Shown here: positions 52,521-63,966 of the stretch, piece after piece
How positions within the stretch are numbered: the stretch's first letter is position 1
How the letters are laid out: each line of letters begins with the position of its first letter
NCBI RefSeq assembly: GCF_030285925.1
Contig: NZ_CP127251.1
Coordinates: 2,480,001-2,544,000, forward strand
Direction of reading: 5' to 3'
From: Devosia sp. YIM 151766
GTDB taxonomy: Bacteria > Pseudomonadota > Alphaproteobacteria > Rhizobiales > Devosiaceae
DNA length: 64,000 nt
Translations under genes and position numbers: made by a program
Notes under the pieces: generated by a model
What the model saw: only the letters and a program-made list of their open reading frames with translations
Database searches by the model: none
Told to the model about the DNA's origin: nothing

Positions 52521-52605
52521 CGTCACCCTCGCGCTTGACGCGAGGGTTCTTTGTTTGTGGTCTGTCGCAAAGCCCTCGCGTCAAGCGCGAGGGTGACGAT
52601 CCGGG
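52521..52605. repeat. Family 2 inverted repeats between ECF42 and the CheY-like gene
   Basis: Two hairpins, CCCTCGCG/CGCGAGGG at 52526-52546 and 52573-52593, the second followed by TGACGATCCGGG. The outer GTCACCCTCGCG and CGCGAGGGTGAC arms also pair across 52523-52597. It is the same sequence class as 50788-50832. Confidence 0.8.
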
Positions 52606-52668
52606 AAAGATACGCCATCCACGCCATAGGCGATAACCTTGCGACGGGGAGGACGCGAAGGTCACCGC
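52603..52668. repeat. Repeat family 4, copy A
   Basis: GGGAAAGA, CATAGGCGATAACC and a later GGCGAAGG-like block recur in the same order at 62921-62990, ahead of the outer-membrane protein gene. Function unknown. Confidence 0.6.
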
Positions 52669-52690
52669 TTCCATGAAGAGCTGAAACGCC

Positions 52691-53056
52691 CTAGGCGGCT
52701 TCCGCCGCCTCGAACTTGGCTTCCAATATCGCCCGGTCGAAGGGCTTCATCATGTAATCGTTGGCCCCCGCCTTCAGCGCCAGTGCGATGGCGCCGATAT
52801 CGTTCTCGACCGTGCAATAGATGACATGGGGGGTTTCGCCGCCGATATAGGCGCGCAGCAGCTTCAGGAATTCCAGCCCGCTCATGATCGGCATGTTCCA
52901 GTCGAGCAGGATCGTGTCCGGCATTTGCTGCCGGCACTTGTCGATGGCTTCCTGCCCATCCTCGGCCTCGTCGACGATATAGTCGAGATCTTCCAGAATC
53001 CGGCGCGCCACTTTGCGCACCACGCTGGAATCATCGACGATCAGACAGCTGCGCAT
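52691..53056 (-). CDS. CheY-like single-domain response regulator next to chpT
   Basis: A 121-residue receiver-only protein. Acidic pocket D8/D9 (LIVDDSSVVRKVAR), phosphoacceptor D52 (LLDWNMPIMSG) and conserved Lys in DYMMKPFDRAI are intact, with a T/S in YCTVEND. It has no output domain. It is downstream of chpT in the same direction (80 bases); a receiver gene of this kind is also adjacent to chpT in Caulobacter. ATG 53056 is preferred over a TTG at 53062, since the GAGG ribosome site is better spaced for it. Confidence 0.9.
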   Translation of the reverse strand: MRSCLIVDDSSVVRKVARRILEDLDYIVDEAEDGQEAIDKCRQQMPDTILLDWNMPIMSGLEFLKLLRAYIGGETPHVIYCTVENDIGAIALALKAGANDYMMKPFDRAILEAKFEAAEAA

Positions 53057-53136
53057 GAGCAAAAATCCTCGGAAGAGGTTGAACGCTTTGCCGATTATGC
53101 CAGCCCATATATTGGCGAATGGTTAGCGAAACGCCG

Positions 53137-53817
53137 CTATTCGGCGGCTTCCGCCCTGGCCTGCGGCACGGCGGTGAAGAAGAAGACGTCGTTCTCGATG
53201 CCGATATCGAGCGTCATATCGGTCATGCGCGCCAAGAGGCCGGTATAGAAGGGCTGGATGCCCCGCGCATCCACCGAACCCTCTTCCGGCATGCCCGAAA
53301 GCAGGCCCGCCGAGCCCGAGGGCACCAGCGTCCTCTGCCGCTTTTCCGGATCGCTGCGCGAAGTGAACTCGAATTTCTCCTCGCCGGCCGGGCCGGTGAT
53401 CGAGGCGGCGACCACCCCGCCGCGCGGCACCGAGCCGGCCGCGATCAGCAGCATGTTCATGAACAGCTTGGCCTTATGCTTGGGCAGGAGGATCAGCGGC
53501 ACGCTCCATTCCAGATCCGCCTTTTCGATCTCGAACAGGATGCGGGCGACCCGCTCGCATTCGCGCGTGTCGATATCGGTGCCGGCGGTCGAGGAAGCGC
53601 CATAGGCGAGGCGGGCGAATTCCAGCTTGGCCCGGCTCTGTTTGGCGGCGCTGGCGATCAGGTCGCGCGCGCCCTCGGCCATTTCGCCCTGTGCCGGGTC
53701 GGCCAGCACTTCCAGCCCATTGCCGATGGCGCCGATGGGATTGATCAGGTCGTGGCAGACCCTGGAGCACAGCATGGCGGCCAGATCGGTTGCCTTGAGC
53801 TCGATAATGTCGGCCAT
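53137..53817 (-). CDS. chpT: Histidine phosphotransferase ChpT
   Basis: A 226-residue protein that relays phosphate from the CckA kinase to CtrA and CpdR. It has a histidine-kinase-like dimer helix with His22 in LCSRVCHDLINPIGAIGNGL and a degenerate, non-ATP-binding C-terminal domain (FMNMLLIAAGSVPRGGVVAA). ATG 53817 follows a GGAG site by 9 bases; an upstream open frame of 18 codons is not supported. CtrA is at 49962, so relay and effector are close. It starts the chpT-receiver operon. Confidence 0.93.
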   Translation of the reverse strand: MADIIELKATDLAAMLCSRVCHDLINPIGAIGNGLEVLADPAQGEMAEGARDLIASAAKQSRAKLEFARLAYGASSTAGTDIDTRECERVARILFEIEKADLEWSVPLILLPKHKAKLFMNMLLIAAGSVPRGGVVAASITGPAGEEKFEFTSRSDPEKRQRTLVPSGSAGLLSGMPEEGSVDARGIQPFYTGLLARMTDMTLDIGIENDVFFFTAVPQARAEAAE

Positions 53818-53893
53818 GATGAATTTCTCCGTGCAATGCCGGCAGGCGGCGAGAATCAATATGGGGGACATTAAAGCGGCTTGGCCGGGCGCA

Positions 53894-54394
53894 CTACTGT
53901 ATCGACAGGGTTTTGGACAGAACCTGCCAATGCTCCTCGCCCCGCAAAGCCGCCGCGTCGGGCGCCAGCAGGAAGGCTTCGCGGTTGGAAGCCGAATAGA
54001 ACAGGAACAGCCGCTGCTTGTAGATCACATAGATCAGCGGATCGGCATCGGAGACGAAGCCCCGCGCCATGCTCATGGCGCCATGGCCGCCATATTGGGG
54101 CGCATAGGTCTCGGCATGGCGCCGGAACACCTCGCGGTTCGCCTCGCTGGCGAACAGAAAGGGCGCACCCATCCATTCCAGCTCCAGCTCCGGCCGCCCC
54201 GGCAACGGCGCCGGCTCGGTGAAATAGGAGACCGGGTCCATGCCGCCGATCGCCAGGCCGGACAATGGGTCGGTCAATATATAGGTCACCACCGATTGGG
54301 CGGCGCTCTCGCGGACCATGGCCGGAAAAAGCCCGAAAAGCGGCAGAACAAGGGCGATCATGGTTAAGATTTGTTTAGAGGTTTGCTTCATCAT
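53894..54394 (-). CDS. Exported YHS-domain-like protein
   Basis: A 166-residue protein with a signal peptide (MMKQTSKQILTMIALVLPLF, ending near SAAQS). A YHS-type domain follows: LSGLAIGGMDPVSYFTEPAP, WMGAPFLFASEANREVFRRH and AETYAPQYGGHGAMSMARGF. The typical metal-binding Cys of YHS domains is absent and the motif is closer to exported rhizobial YHS-like proteins. A C-terminal YKQRLFLFYSASNREAFL extension follows. It is divergent from eipA. The start is ATG 54394 or 54391. Function unknown. Confidence 0.75.
   Translation of the reverse strand: MMKQTSKQILTMIALVLPLFGLFPAMVRESAAQSVVTYILTDPLSGLAIGGMDPVSYFTEPAPLPGRPELELEWMGAPFLFASEANREVFRRHAETYAPQYGGHGAMSMARGFVSDADPLIYVIYKQRLFLFYSASNREAFLLAPDAAALRGEEHWQVLSKTLSIQ
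54364..54378 (+). promoter_or_regulatory. Candidate CtrA site upstream of eipA
   Basis: TTAAGATTTGTTTAG matches TTAA-N7-TTAA in seven of eight positions, 105-119 bases before eipA ATG 54483; it overlaps the first codons of the divergent YHS-like gene. A second partial site TTAAGGTCTTCGTAA lies at 54444-54458. EipA is CtrA-activated in Brucella. Confidence 0.4.
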
Positions 54395-54482
54395 CGCCCC
54401 GATCGATCGGCCTGTCGGCGTCGCAATTCTGACGCAAGAGACCTTAAGGTCTTCGTAAACTGCCCGGTCCTTAGGAGACTGC

Positions 54483-55052
54483 ATGATGTTCAAACCCCTT
54501 GCCCTGCTCGTCGCGTTTCTCGCCGCGCTGCTGCCTGCGGCCCCGGTATTTGCCCAGGGCTCGCTGAGCGACACCTTTTCCGGCGAAGAACTGGTCGATA
54601 GCGGGCGCGAATTCTTCGGTTCGGCCGCCCAGGGCCTGGCCTCGGTGGTGGAGCGGGCGGTCAGCCAGTTCGGCCTGCCCAATGGCTATGTCCTGGGCGA
54701 GGAAGCCGGCGGCGCCCTCATCGTCGGCGCCAAATATGGGGAAGGCACGCTCTATACCCGCAATGCCGGCCAGTTCTCCATCTATTGGCAGGGCCCCTCC
54801 ATCGGTTTCGATATCGGCGGCGACGGCTCCAAGGTGATGATGCTGGTCTATAATCTCGCCACCATCCAGGACATTCTGGGCCGCTATCCGGGCGTCGACG
54901 GCTCCGCCTATGTGTTCGGCGGCTTCGGCATGACCGTCACCAAGCGCGGCGATGTCGTGGTGGTGCCGATCCGCTCCGGCGTCGGCGCGCGACTGGGCAT
55001 CAATGTCGGCTATCTCAACTTCACCAGCGAGCCCACCTGGAACCCCTTCTGA
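54483..55052 (+). CDS. eipA: Envelope integrity protein EipA (DUF1134)
   Basis: A 189-residue periplasmic protein of the alphaproteobacterial DUF1134 family, needed for cell-envelope integrity in Brucella and linked to division in Caulobacter. A signal peptide (MMFKPLALLVAFLAALLPAA, ending near VFAQG) precedes a small beta-barrel-like domain: GQFSIYWQGPSIGFDIGGDG, SAYVFGGFGMTVTKRGDVVV and VGARLGINVGYLNFTSEPTW. A GGAGACTGC ribosome site precedes ATG 54483. It is monocistronic with a terminator and a CtrA-like site upstream. Confidence 0.93.
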   Translation: MMFKPLALLVAFLAALLPAAPVFAQGSLSDTFSGEELVDSGREFFGSAAQGLASVVERAVSQFGLPNGYVLGEEAGGALIVGAKYGEGTLYTRNAGQFSIYWQGPSIGFDIGGDGSKVMMLVYNLATIQDILGRYPGVDGSAYVFGGFGMTVTKRGDVVVVPIRSGVGARLGINVGYLNFTSEPTWNPF

Positions 55053-55080
55053 GCCCCTTTCCCCGATCAATTCTTCGGTG

Positions 55081-55107
55081 AGCCGGGGTTTTGCGCCCCG
55101 GCTTTTT
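55081..55107 (+). terminator. Rho-independent terminator of eipA
   Basis: AGCCGGGG (55081-55088) and CCCCGGCT (55096-55103) pair around a TTTTGCG loop, followed by a T run to 55107. It begins 29 bases after the eipA stop. Confidence 0.9.
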
Positions 55108-55233
55108 CGTGACGGAGCCCGTCAAACCCGTTAGGGTTAACGAGTGCCGAAGATAGCCTGGCGCCGTCTTTGCTGCCAGATAGGTCAGGAATGACCGGCA
55201 GGTGGCGCCGTTACGCCGCCGGAGAGATGTTCG

Positions 55234-56403
55234 ATGCTGATCGAGAACATCATGTATTTCGCGCTGGGCCTGCTGATGGCGGGACTGGTGGCGCTCGTCA
55301 TCATGCCGGCGGTGTGGAAGCGCGCCGTGCGCCTGACCAAGCGCCGCATCGAGGCGGCCACGCCCATCACCATGGCCGAGTTCCGCGCCGACAAGGACCA
55401 GTTGCGCGCCGAATTCGCCCTGTCCACCCGCCGGCTCGAAATGAATGTCGAGGCGCTGCGCAAGCGGCTGGCCGAACAGCTCAGCGACGTCAACCAGAAG
55501 CGCACCGATCTGGGCGCCCTCAAAGCCGAGCGTGAGAACCATCTGACGGTCGTGCGCGAGCTGGAAAGCCGCGAAGCGGAGCTGCGCGCCCGCATCCTCG
55601 AGCTGGAAAAGCACGGCGCCGACCTCGCCCAGCGCCTGCGCATGCGCGACCGGGACCTCGAAACCCGTCTCGGCGAAATCGAAAGCCTGCGCCATTCGGT
55701 TCGCGGCGGCCTGGCCCAGGCCACCGAAATCGACGGCATATCGCTGTCGGGCAGCTATAATGACGATGTTGAACGCCTGACCACCGCGCTGGCCATCGAA
55801 CGCAAGCGCGCCGCTTTCCTCGAAGATCAGGCCCATAGCCTGCTCTCCCGCCTCGAAAACTCGGATCGCCGCAGCGCCGACGCCAATGACGCCATCGCCC
55901 GGATGCGCGACGCCCTGGCTGGCCGCGATGCCGAGCGGGAAGCCAGTGAAGAGCAATTACTGGAGGCCGAGGCCCGCATTGCCAGCGCCGAAAACCGTCT
56001 CAACGCGCTCCTGGCCGAAACCACCGAGACCGTGGCCCGCAGCGAGGACCGCGCCGAGCAATTGCTGGCCGACAAGCTCTCCATGGAAGAGGAGCTGGAA
56101 AAGCTCCGCGCCAAGGTGAGCAATGTCGAAGCCTCGATCATGGAAGATTGGCAGACCGAACGCTTCGAGGAGGCGCATCTGCGCGAAAAGCTCAACGACA
56201 TCGCCGCCAGCGTCAGCCGGCTGGTCTATGCCGTGGACAATGAGGCGCCCGCCCATGCCTTCCCCGAGGAAAGCCTGTTCGACCGCGTCCAGCGCTTCGC
56301 CGATGACGGGGAGAGCCACGACATGCTGCCCAGCCCCAGCGAAAGCCAGCGCGGCTCCGTCTCCGACCGCCTTGCCGCATTGCGGGAAATTCAGGAGCGG
56401 TAG
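55234..56403 (+). CDS. Membrane-anchored coiled-coil protein of unknown function
   Basis: A 389-residue protein with one N-terminal hydrophobic helix (IENIMYFALGLLMAGLVALVIM, residues about 3-24). A very long charged coiled coil spans about residues 40-320 (LRARILELEKHGADLAQRLR, LLSRLENSDRRSADANDAIA, EELEKLRAKVSNVEASIMED), followed by a disordered tail ending REIQER. Such proteins are conserved in Rhizobiales, but I know no assigned role. An envelope scaffold is a reasonable inference. ATG 55234 follows GGAGAGATGTTCG. Confidence 0.75.
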   Translation: MLIENIMYFALGLLMAGLVALVIMPAVWKRAVRLTKRRIEAATPITMAEFRADKDQLRAEFALSTRRLEMNVEALRKRLAEQLSDVNQKRTDLGALKAERENHLTVVRELESREAELRARILELEKHGADLAQRLRMRDRDLETRLGEIESLRHSVRGGLAQATEIDGISLSGSYNDDVERLTTALAIERKRAAFLEDQAHSLLSRLENSDRRSADANDAIARMRDALAGRDAEREASEEQLLEAEARIASAENRLNALLAETTETVARSEDRAEQLLADKLSMEEELEKLRAKVSNVEASIMEDWQTERFEEAHLREKLNDIAASVSRLVYAVDNEAPAHAFPEESLFDRVQRFADDGESHDMLPSPSESQRGSVSDRLAALREIQER

Positions 56404-56477
56404 CGGCGGAGTGGCGCTCGCGCTGTCGTAGCCTCAGGTTGGCTTGTCGAGCCACGGGGCGCAGCCCCGGTGTTACC

Positions 56478-56512
56478 GACCTCGTCCTTCGACGAGCTCA
56501 GGATGAGGTCTA
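56478..56512. repeat. Repeat family 3, third copy
   Basis: GACCTCGTCCTTCGACGAGC-type repeat ending in CAGGATGAGGTCTA, matching 52357-52449. A related inverted copy (GACCTCATGGTGAGCTTGTC) lies at 56557-56582. Confidence 0.8.
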
Positions 56513-56619
56513 CGAGAGATTGCGTCTATCCGTTGCCACCATCCGTGACGCGTTCAGACCTCATGGTGAGCTTGTCGAACCATAGGGGCGTAGGCCCGGA
56601 TTTATCGGCACTCTCCGCT

Positions 56620-56658
56620 CGTCACCTTCCCGTCAAGCGCGAGAGTGACGATCCAGGC
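56620..56658. repeat. Degenerate repeat family 2
   Basis: GTCACCTTCCCGTCAAGCGC and GTGACGATCCAGGC keep the arm pattern of 50788-50832 with several changes. It is just upstream of the DUF6476 stop. Confidence 0.65.
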
Positions 56659-56682
56659 AGGAGCGGCCTGACACCGCCGCCC

Positions 56683-57028
56683 CTATTCCGCTCCGATCTG
56701 CACCACGCGCACCAATTCGCCGGTGCCGGCATTGAAGATCGACAGCAGCACCGCGCCGCCGGCCCGATAAGTCACCTGCACCGTGCCGTCATTATTGATC
56801 GCCGAGATCACCTCGGCCCCGGCGGGAATGCTGACCGTCTCCGCCATTACCGGCGGCGGGCTGTCGCGCATGACCCGATAGACAAGCGCAAAGCCAATCG
56901 CCATAAAGCCCAGCAACAGGATGCCCATGGAGATGGCGAATGACCTGCGGGCTTTCCCCAGCATGGCCAGGGCCTCGGGCGACAATTCATTGTCGGCGGC
57001 TTGCGGCGGGTTTTGATCAGGATTGCTC

Positions 57029-57030
<2 letters not shown>
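56683..57030 (-). CDS. DUF6476 membrane protein
   Basis: A 115-residue protein, MSNPDQNPPQAADNELSPEA, with one membrane helix near residues 33-54 (ISMGILLLGFMAIGFALVYR) and a C-terminal beta domain (VSIPAGAEVISAINNDGTVQ, VTYRAGGAVLLSIF). It fits DUF6476, a small alphaproteobacterial family often beside RluA-type synthases. Its start codon ATG (57030-57028) overlaps the divergent start ATG (57029-57031) in CATG, so neither gene has a conventional shared upstream region. No strong ribosome site is seen for it. Confidence 0.75.
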
Positions 57031-58060
<1,030 letters not shown>

Positions 58061-58062
58061 CC

Positions 58063-58359
58063 CTCATCCTCAGCCTCCTGAACGCGGCATCCTGACCGCG
58101 TGGTTCGACCGGCTCACCACGCAGCATCGCGAGGGCTCACGCCAACGTGTTTGAACTTTTCGTTCTTATATCGTATTATACCGATGAATAACGCCGTCCA
58201 GCTTGGAACCCACTGCAATTTGTAGCGTTTCCAATGGTTCGGGCTCTTAAAATTGACATAGTGCAGCCTATATATCCCCATGTCAGCCGATGTGCCTGCG
58301 GGACATGGGCTGCCATTCCGCCCGCGCTGTGCGGGGGAACACCAAAGGGGGTGCGTTTC
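58063..58359. other. rpoH upstream region
   Basis: About 300 bases without a gene between rluD and rpoH. It begins with a partial copy of repeat family 3 (CCTCATCCTCAGCCTCCTGA at 58063). It contains TTGAAC-N17-TATTAT at 58151-58179, a good sigma-70-like promoter. A possible alphaproteobacterial heat-shock element lies near 58246-58273, with CTTAAA, 15 bases and CCTATAT. Confidence 0.45.
58151..58179 (+). promoter_or_regulatory. rpoH: Candidate sigma-70-type promoter of rpoH
   Basis: TTGAAC at 58151-58156 and TATTAT at 58174-58179 are separated by 17 bases, the ideal spacing. The promoter points to rpoH with a leader of about 180 bases. No experimental start is known. Confidence 0.55.
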
Positions 58360-59226
58360 ATGGCCCAGTCCAATTTGCCGGTCCTCTCATCCGAAGGGGG
58401 CCTCAGCCGCTATCTTCAGGAAATCCGTAAGTTTCCCATGCTGGAACCGGATGAAGAATATATGCTGGCCAAGCGCTACAAGGAACATGAAGACCCCGGC
58501 GCCGCCCAGAAGCTGATCACCAGCCATCTGCGGCTCGTGGCCAAGATCGCCATGGGCTATCGCGGCTATGGCCTGCCGATTTCCGAGGTGATCTCGGAGG
58601 GCAATGTCGGGCTCATGCATGCGGTGAAGCGCTTCGAGCCGGAAAAAGGCTTCCGTCTGGCCACTTATGCCATGTGGTGGATCAGGGCCGCCATCCAGGA
58701 ATATGTCCTGCGCTCCTGGAGCCTGGTCAAGATCGGCACCACCGCCGCCCAGAAGCGCCTGTTCTTCAACCTGCGCAAGGTCAAGGGCCAGATCGCCGCC
58801 CTGGACGACGGGGCGCTGCATCCCGACCAGATCAAGCAGATTGCCACCACTCTCAACGTCACCGAAAAAGACGTGGTGCAGATGAATTCGCGCCTCTCCG
58901 GCGACGCATCGCTCAATTCGCCCATGCGGGCGGATGAAGGCGCCTCCGAATGGCAGGACTGGCTGGTCGACGACACGCCTAACCAGGAAACCATTCTGGG
59001 CGAAACCGAGGAATTCGACGAACGCATGTCCATGCTCAACCAGGCGATGGACGTGCTCAACGAGCGCGAACGCGCCATCTTCCGGGCCCGCCGCCTGCAG
59101 GACAATCCCTCCACGCTGGAGGAACTGGCCCAGCAATATGCGGTCAGCCGCGAACGCATCCGCCAGATCGAGGTTCGCGCCTTCGAAAAGGTCCAGGACG
59201 CCGTCCGCGAAGCCGCCGGCGCCTAG
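58360..59226 (+). CDS. rpoH: Heat-shock sigma factor RpoH (sigma-32)
   Basis: A 288-residue group 3 sigma factor that directs heat-shock transcription. Region 2 reads LVAKIAMGYRGYGLPISEVI, GNVGLMHAVKRFEPEKGFRL and ATYAMWWIRAAIQEYVLRSW. The RpoH box region follows region 2.4 (LFFNLRKVKGQIAAL), and region 4 is ERERAIFRARRLQDNPSTLE, then SRERIRQIEVRAFEKVQ. ATG 58360 follows AAAGGGGG by about 7 bases; upstream frame extension is unlikely. It is monocistronic with a strong terminator. Alphaproteobacteria often have two RpoH paralogues; only one is in this window. Confidence 0.95.
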   Translation: MAQSNLPVLSSEGGLSRYLQEIRKFPMLEPDEEYMLAKRYKEHEDPGAAQKLITSHLRLVAKIAMGYRGYGLPISEVISEGNVGLMHAVKRFEPEKGFRLATYAMWWIRAAIQEYVLRSWSLVKIGTTAAQKRLFFNLRKVKGQIAALDDGALHPDQIKQIATTLNVTEKDVVQMNSRLSGDASLNSPMRADEGASEWQDWLVDDTPNQETILGETEEFDERMSMLNQAMDVLNERERAIFRARRLQDNPSTLEELAQQYAVSRERIRQIEVRAFEKVQDAVREAAGA

Positions 59227-59250
59227 CCAGAGGGCAATCGCCGCCAATCC

Positions 59251-59281
59251 AACGCCCCGGTCACCGGCCGGGGCGTTTTTT
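59251..59281 (+). terminator. Rho-independent terminator of rpoH
   Basis: AACGCCCCGG (59251-59260) and CCGGGGCGTT (59268-59277) pair around a 7-base loop, followed by a T run to 59281. It begins 24 bases after the rpoH stop. Confidence 0.92.
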
Positions 59282-59476
59282 GTTTTGTGCGGGCTGGCGG
59301 TTCTCGCTCGGGACAATCGCCAGTCCGCCACGCCATATTAACCCCATCGCGACAATATGACTGGACGATGAAGCCCGAACCGTCGAGGACTTGCCCTTGT
59401 AACGCCCTAATGAGGGTCTTACATTCGGCCTGTTATTGGCGCTAATCCTCGCCCACCCCCTTCCGGGACAGAATTG

Positions 59477-61408
<1,932 letters not shown>

Positions 61409-61429
61409 GCCCGATTAAGGATCACAATT

Positions 61430-61457
61430 AAGGGTCGCCGCAAGGTGACCCTTTCTC
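61430..61457 (+). terminator. Probable terminator of ftsH
   Basis: AAGGGTC (61430-61436) pairs with GACCCTT (61447-61453), with a 10-base loop, followed by TCTCTTT. It begins 21 bases after the ftsH stop; the stem is short but the downstream T content is good. Confidence 0.6.
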
Positions 61458-61527
61458 TTTGCCGCTACCTGATCTATTCAGCGCAAAGTCATATTCGCAT
61501 AAGCAACCCAGTTTCCGGGAAAAGATC

Positions 61528-62871
61528 ATGGTCCGCAAATATTTCGGCACTGACGGTATCCGCGGTCTCGCCAATGGCGACAAGCTCACGCCCGAGCTTG
61601 CCCTCAAGATCGGCATGGCCGCCGGCACCAAGTTCGTGCGCGGCGATCACCGCAATCGCGTGGTCATCGGCAAGGATACGCGCCGTTCCGGCTATATGAT
61701 CGAGCAGGCGCTGACCGCCGGCTTCACCGCCGTGGGCATGGATGTCTATCTGCTCGGCCCCATGCCGACGCCCGCCGTCGCCATGCTCACCCGCTCGTTG
61801 CGCGCCGATCTGGGCGTCATGATCTCGGCCTCGCACAACCCTTACGACGATAACGGCATCAAGCTGTTCCGCCCCGATGGCTACAAGCTCTCCGACGAGA
61901 TCGAGCTGGAAATCGAACGGCTGCTCGACAGCGACATGACCCGCTATCTCGCCCGGGGCCGCGATATCGGCCGCGCCCACCGCGACGAGGAAGCCCGCAC
62001 CCGCTATATCGAATATGCCAAGCGCACCCTGCCCCGGCATCTCGACCTGGCCGGCCTGCGGGTCGTGCTCGATTGCGCCAATGGCGCCGCTTACAAGGTC
62101 GCCCCCATCGCGCTGTGGGAACTGGGCGCCGAAGTCTTCACCATCGGCGCCGAGCCCGATGGCTTCAACATCAATTACAAGGTGGGCTCCACCGCCCCCG
62201 AAGCGGTGGCCGCCAAGGTCAAGGAAGTGCGCGCCGATATCGGCATTGCCCTGGACGGCGATGCCGACCGGGTCATCATCGTCGACGAAAAGGGCCAGGT
62301 GGTCGATGGCGACCAGTTCATGGCGGTGATCGCCGAAAGCTGGATGGAGCGCGACATGCTCACCGGCGGCGGCATCGTGGCCACCATCATGTCCAATCTC
62401 GGGCTCGAACGGCACCTGACCAATCTCGGCCTTACCCTCGAACGCACCAAGGTGGGCGACCGCTACGTGCTCGAAGCCATGCGGGCCAAGGGCTTCAATG
62501 TCGGCGGCGAGCAATCGGGCCACATCATCCTCTCCGATTTCACCACCACCGGCGACGGCCTCGTTGCCGCCCTGCAATTGCTCGGCGTGCTGAAGCAGAA
62601 GGGCGTGCCGATCTCGGAAATCTGCGCCCGCTTCGAAAAGGTGCCGCAGCTCCTGCGCAGCGTGAAATTCAAATCCGGCAAGCCGCTCGAACATAAACAG
62701 GTCATCCAGGCCATAGCCGATGGCCAGGCCATGCTCGGCAATGGCGGCCGGCTGGTCGTCCGCGCCTCCGGCACCGAACCGGTCATCCGCGTCATGGGCG
62801 AAGCCGACGATGCGCGCCTGGTGGAAAAGGTCGTCGGCCAGGTCGAAGCGGCGATCCGCGACGTCGCCTAG
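61528..62871 (+). CDS. glmM: Phosphoglucosamine mutase GlmM
   Basis: A 447-residue enzyme that converts glucosamine-6-phosphate to glucosamine-1-phosphate for peptidoglycan and lipid A precursor synthesis. The phosphoserine loop is [18 protein letters not shown]. The metal-binding loop is [20 protein letters not shown] and the sugar-binding part [20 protein letters not shown]. The C-terminal phosphate-binding loop [20 protein letters not shown] is normal. ATG 61528 ([12 protein letters not shown]) is chosen; a 23-codon upstream extension is not typical. Confidence 0.97.
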   Translation: MVRKYFGTDGIRGLANGDKLTPELALKIGMAAGTKFVRGDHRNRVVIGKDTRRSGYMIEQALTAGFTAVGMDVYLLGPMPTPAVAMLTRSLRADLGVMISASHNPYDDNGIKLFRPDGYKLSDEIELEIERLLDSDMTRYLARGRDIGRAHRDEEARTRYIEYAKRTLPRHLDLAGLRVVLDCANGAAYKVAPIALWELGAEVFTIGAEPDGFNINYKVGSTAPEAVAAKVKEVRADIGIALDGDADRVIIVDEKGQVVDGDQFMAVIAESWMERDMLTGGGIVATIMSNLGLERHLTNLGLTLERTKVGDRYVLEAMRAKGFNVGGEQSGHIILSDFTTTGDGLVAALQLLGVLKQKGVPISEICARFEKVPQLLRSVKFKSGKPLEHKQVIQAIADGQAMLGNGGRLVVRASGTEPVIRVMGEADDARLVEKVVGQVEAAIRDVA

Positions 62872-62920
62872 GCTCTTTCCATTTTCGCGGCAGCGATGAT
62901 GTGGCCCAAACCGCGCTCGT

Positions 62921-62990
62921 CCGGGAAAGACGCCGGTCGAGGTCATAGGCGATAACCGTCCTCTTGAGGGGCGCAAGGAGACCGGCCACT
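62921..62990. repeat. Repeat family 4, copy B
   Basis: GGGAAAGACGCC, CATAGGCGATAACC and a downstream GCGCAAGG block match the order seen at 52603-52668, with differing spacers. It lies between glmM and the outer-membrane protein gene. Confidence 0.6.
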
Positions 62991-63073
62991 TCCAACAGAT
63001 CACTTGCCCGCATTCGCACGGCAATACTTTGGCAATACCTGTTCCTTGCCGGCATTAAGGTTAAAGTTTTAGG

Positions 63074-63088
63074 TTAAGTGAGCCTTAA
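63074..63088 (+). promoter_or_regulatory. Perfect CtrA-box match upstream of the outer-membrane protein gene
   Basis: TTAAGTGAGCCTTAA is an exact TTAA-N7-TTAA, 61 bases before ATG 63149. Another TTAA lies at 63060. This is the only perfect match I found in the window. Confidence 0.6.
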
Positions 63089-63148
63089 GAAGTTTCCTCG
63101 ATAAAGGTTGTATCGACTGGTGTCGTGGCAACCAAAGGAATTACTTCC

Positions 63149-63874
63149 ATGCGTAAGCTCACCCTTGCGGTGCTGGCGGCGGGAGCTGCCCTGATCGGGC
63201 CGGCCATTGCCGCCGACATGCCCTATTATCCGCCCATCATCGAAATCCCCGACGTGGATTACGGCTATACCGGCTCGCTCTATTTGCGCGGCAGCGCCGG
63301 GCTGAACCTGATGTGGGCCGGTCAGGTGAACCATCCGACCGCCACCCCTTCGGCCTTCGAGGTCGATGGCTTCGGCTATGGCTATTCCTACGGCGTCGGC
63401 GCCGGTTACGAGACGGGAACCGGCCTGCGTGTCGATCTGACGGTCGACCGGCTGCATAATGACGGCATGCGCGCCACGATTAACGATTCTTCAGGCAATG
63501 TCGCCAATGGCGTCCACAGCCTCAATCTTCGCTCCACGGTCGTCTTGGCCAACGCCTATTACGATGTCGGCTTCGGCGACGGCTATTCGGCGGCCGGCGG
63601 CCCCTTCGGCTATGTCGGCGGCGGCGTTGGCGTTGCCTATAACGACATGGTCACCACCGGTCCCGGACCGGCCGACACCTGGGGCAAGAATACCAGCTTT
63701 GCCGCTGCCGGCATGGCGGGCCTCGGCTACGATTTCGGCCAGGTCGTCGCCGATCTGGGCTATCGCGCCCTCTATATCAACCGCATCGAAAATAGCACCG
63801 CGACCGCGCCCTATTCCATCGATGACAATTGGGTGCACGAAGTCCGCGGCACAGTACGCTACCGCTTCAACTGA
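63149..63874 (+). CDS. Outer-membrane beta-barrel protein
   Basis: A 241-residue protein with a signal peptide (MRKLTLAVLAAGAALIGPAI, ending near AAADM). The chain is Gly- and Tyr-rich, with alternating short hydrophobic strands typical of an 8-stranded barrel: YTGSLYLRGSAGLNLMWAGQ, YGYSYGVGAGYETGTGLRVD and VVADLGYRALYINRI. The C-terminus ends in VRGTVRYRFN, so the last aromatic is second to last. It resembles Omp25/Omp31-type porin-like proteins of Rhizobiales. The perfect CtrA box upstream suggests cell-cycle control. An AAAGGAATT ribosome site precedes ATG 63149. Confidence 0.85.
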   Translation: MRKLTLAVLAAGAALIGPAIAADMPYYPPIIEIPDVDYGYTGSLYLRGSAGLNLMWAGQVNHPTATPSAFEVDGFGYGYSYGVGAGYETGTGLRVDLTVDRLHNDGMRATINDSSGNVANGVHSLNLRSTVVLANAYYDVGFGDGYSAAGGPFGYVGGGVGVAYNDMVTTGPGPADTWGKNTSFAAAGMAGLGYDFGQVVADLGYRALYINRIENSTATAPYSIDDNWVHEVRGTVRYRFN

Positions 63875-63919
63875 TCGGCAGGGGGTGGAGCGCCACGTCC
63901 GCCAGATGACGGTTCTGGA

Positions 63920-63948
63920 GGCCGGTGTCTAAACGACACCGGCCTTTT
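63920..63948. terminator. Rho-independent terminator after the outer-membrane protein gene
   Basis: GGCCGGTGTC (63920-63929) and its complement at 63935-63944 form a 10-base stem with a TAAAC loop, followed by TTTT. It would also stop a convergent minus-strand gene. Confidence 0.85.
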
Positions 63949-63966
63949 CTTGTTTCGCCTTCCCGC

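Noticed and set aside
58253..58275. TTGACA followed by TATATA near rpoH as a promoter
   Set aside because: The spacer is only 10 bases, too short for a sigma-70 promoter; TTGAAC-N17-TATTAT at 58151 is better.
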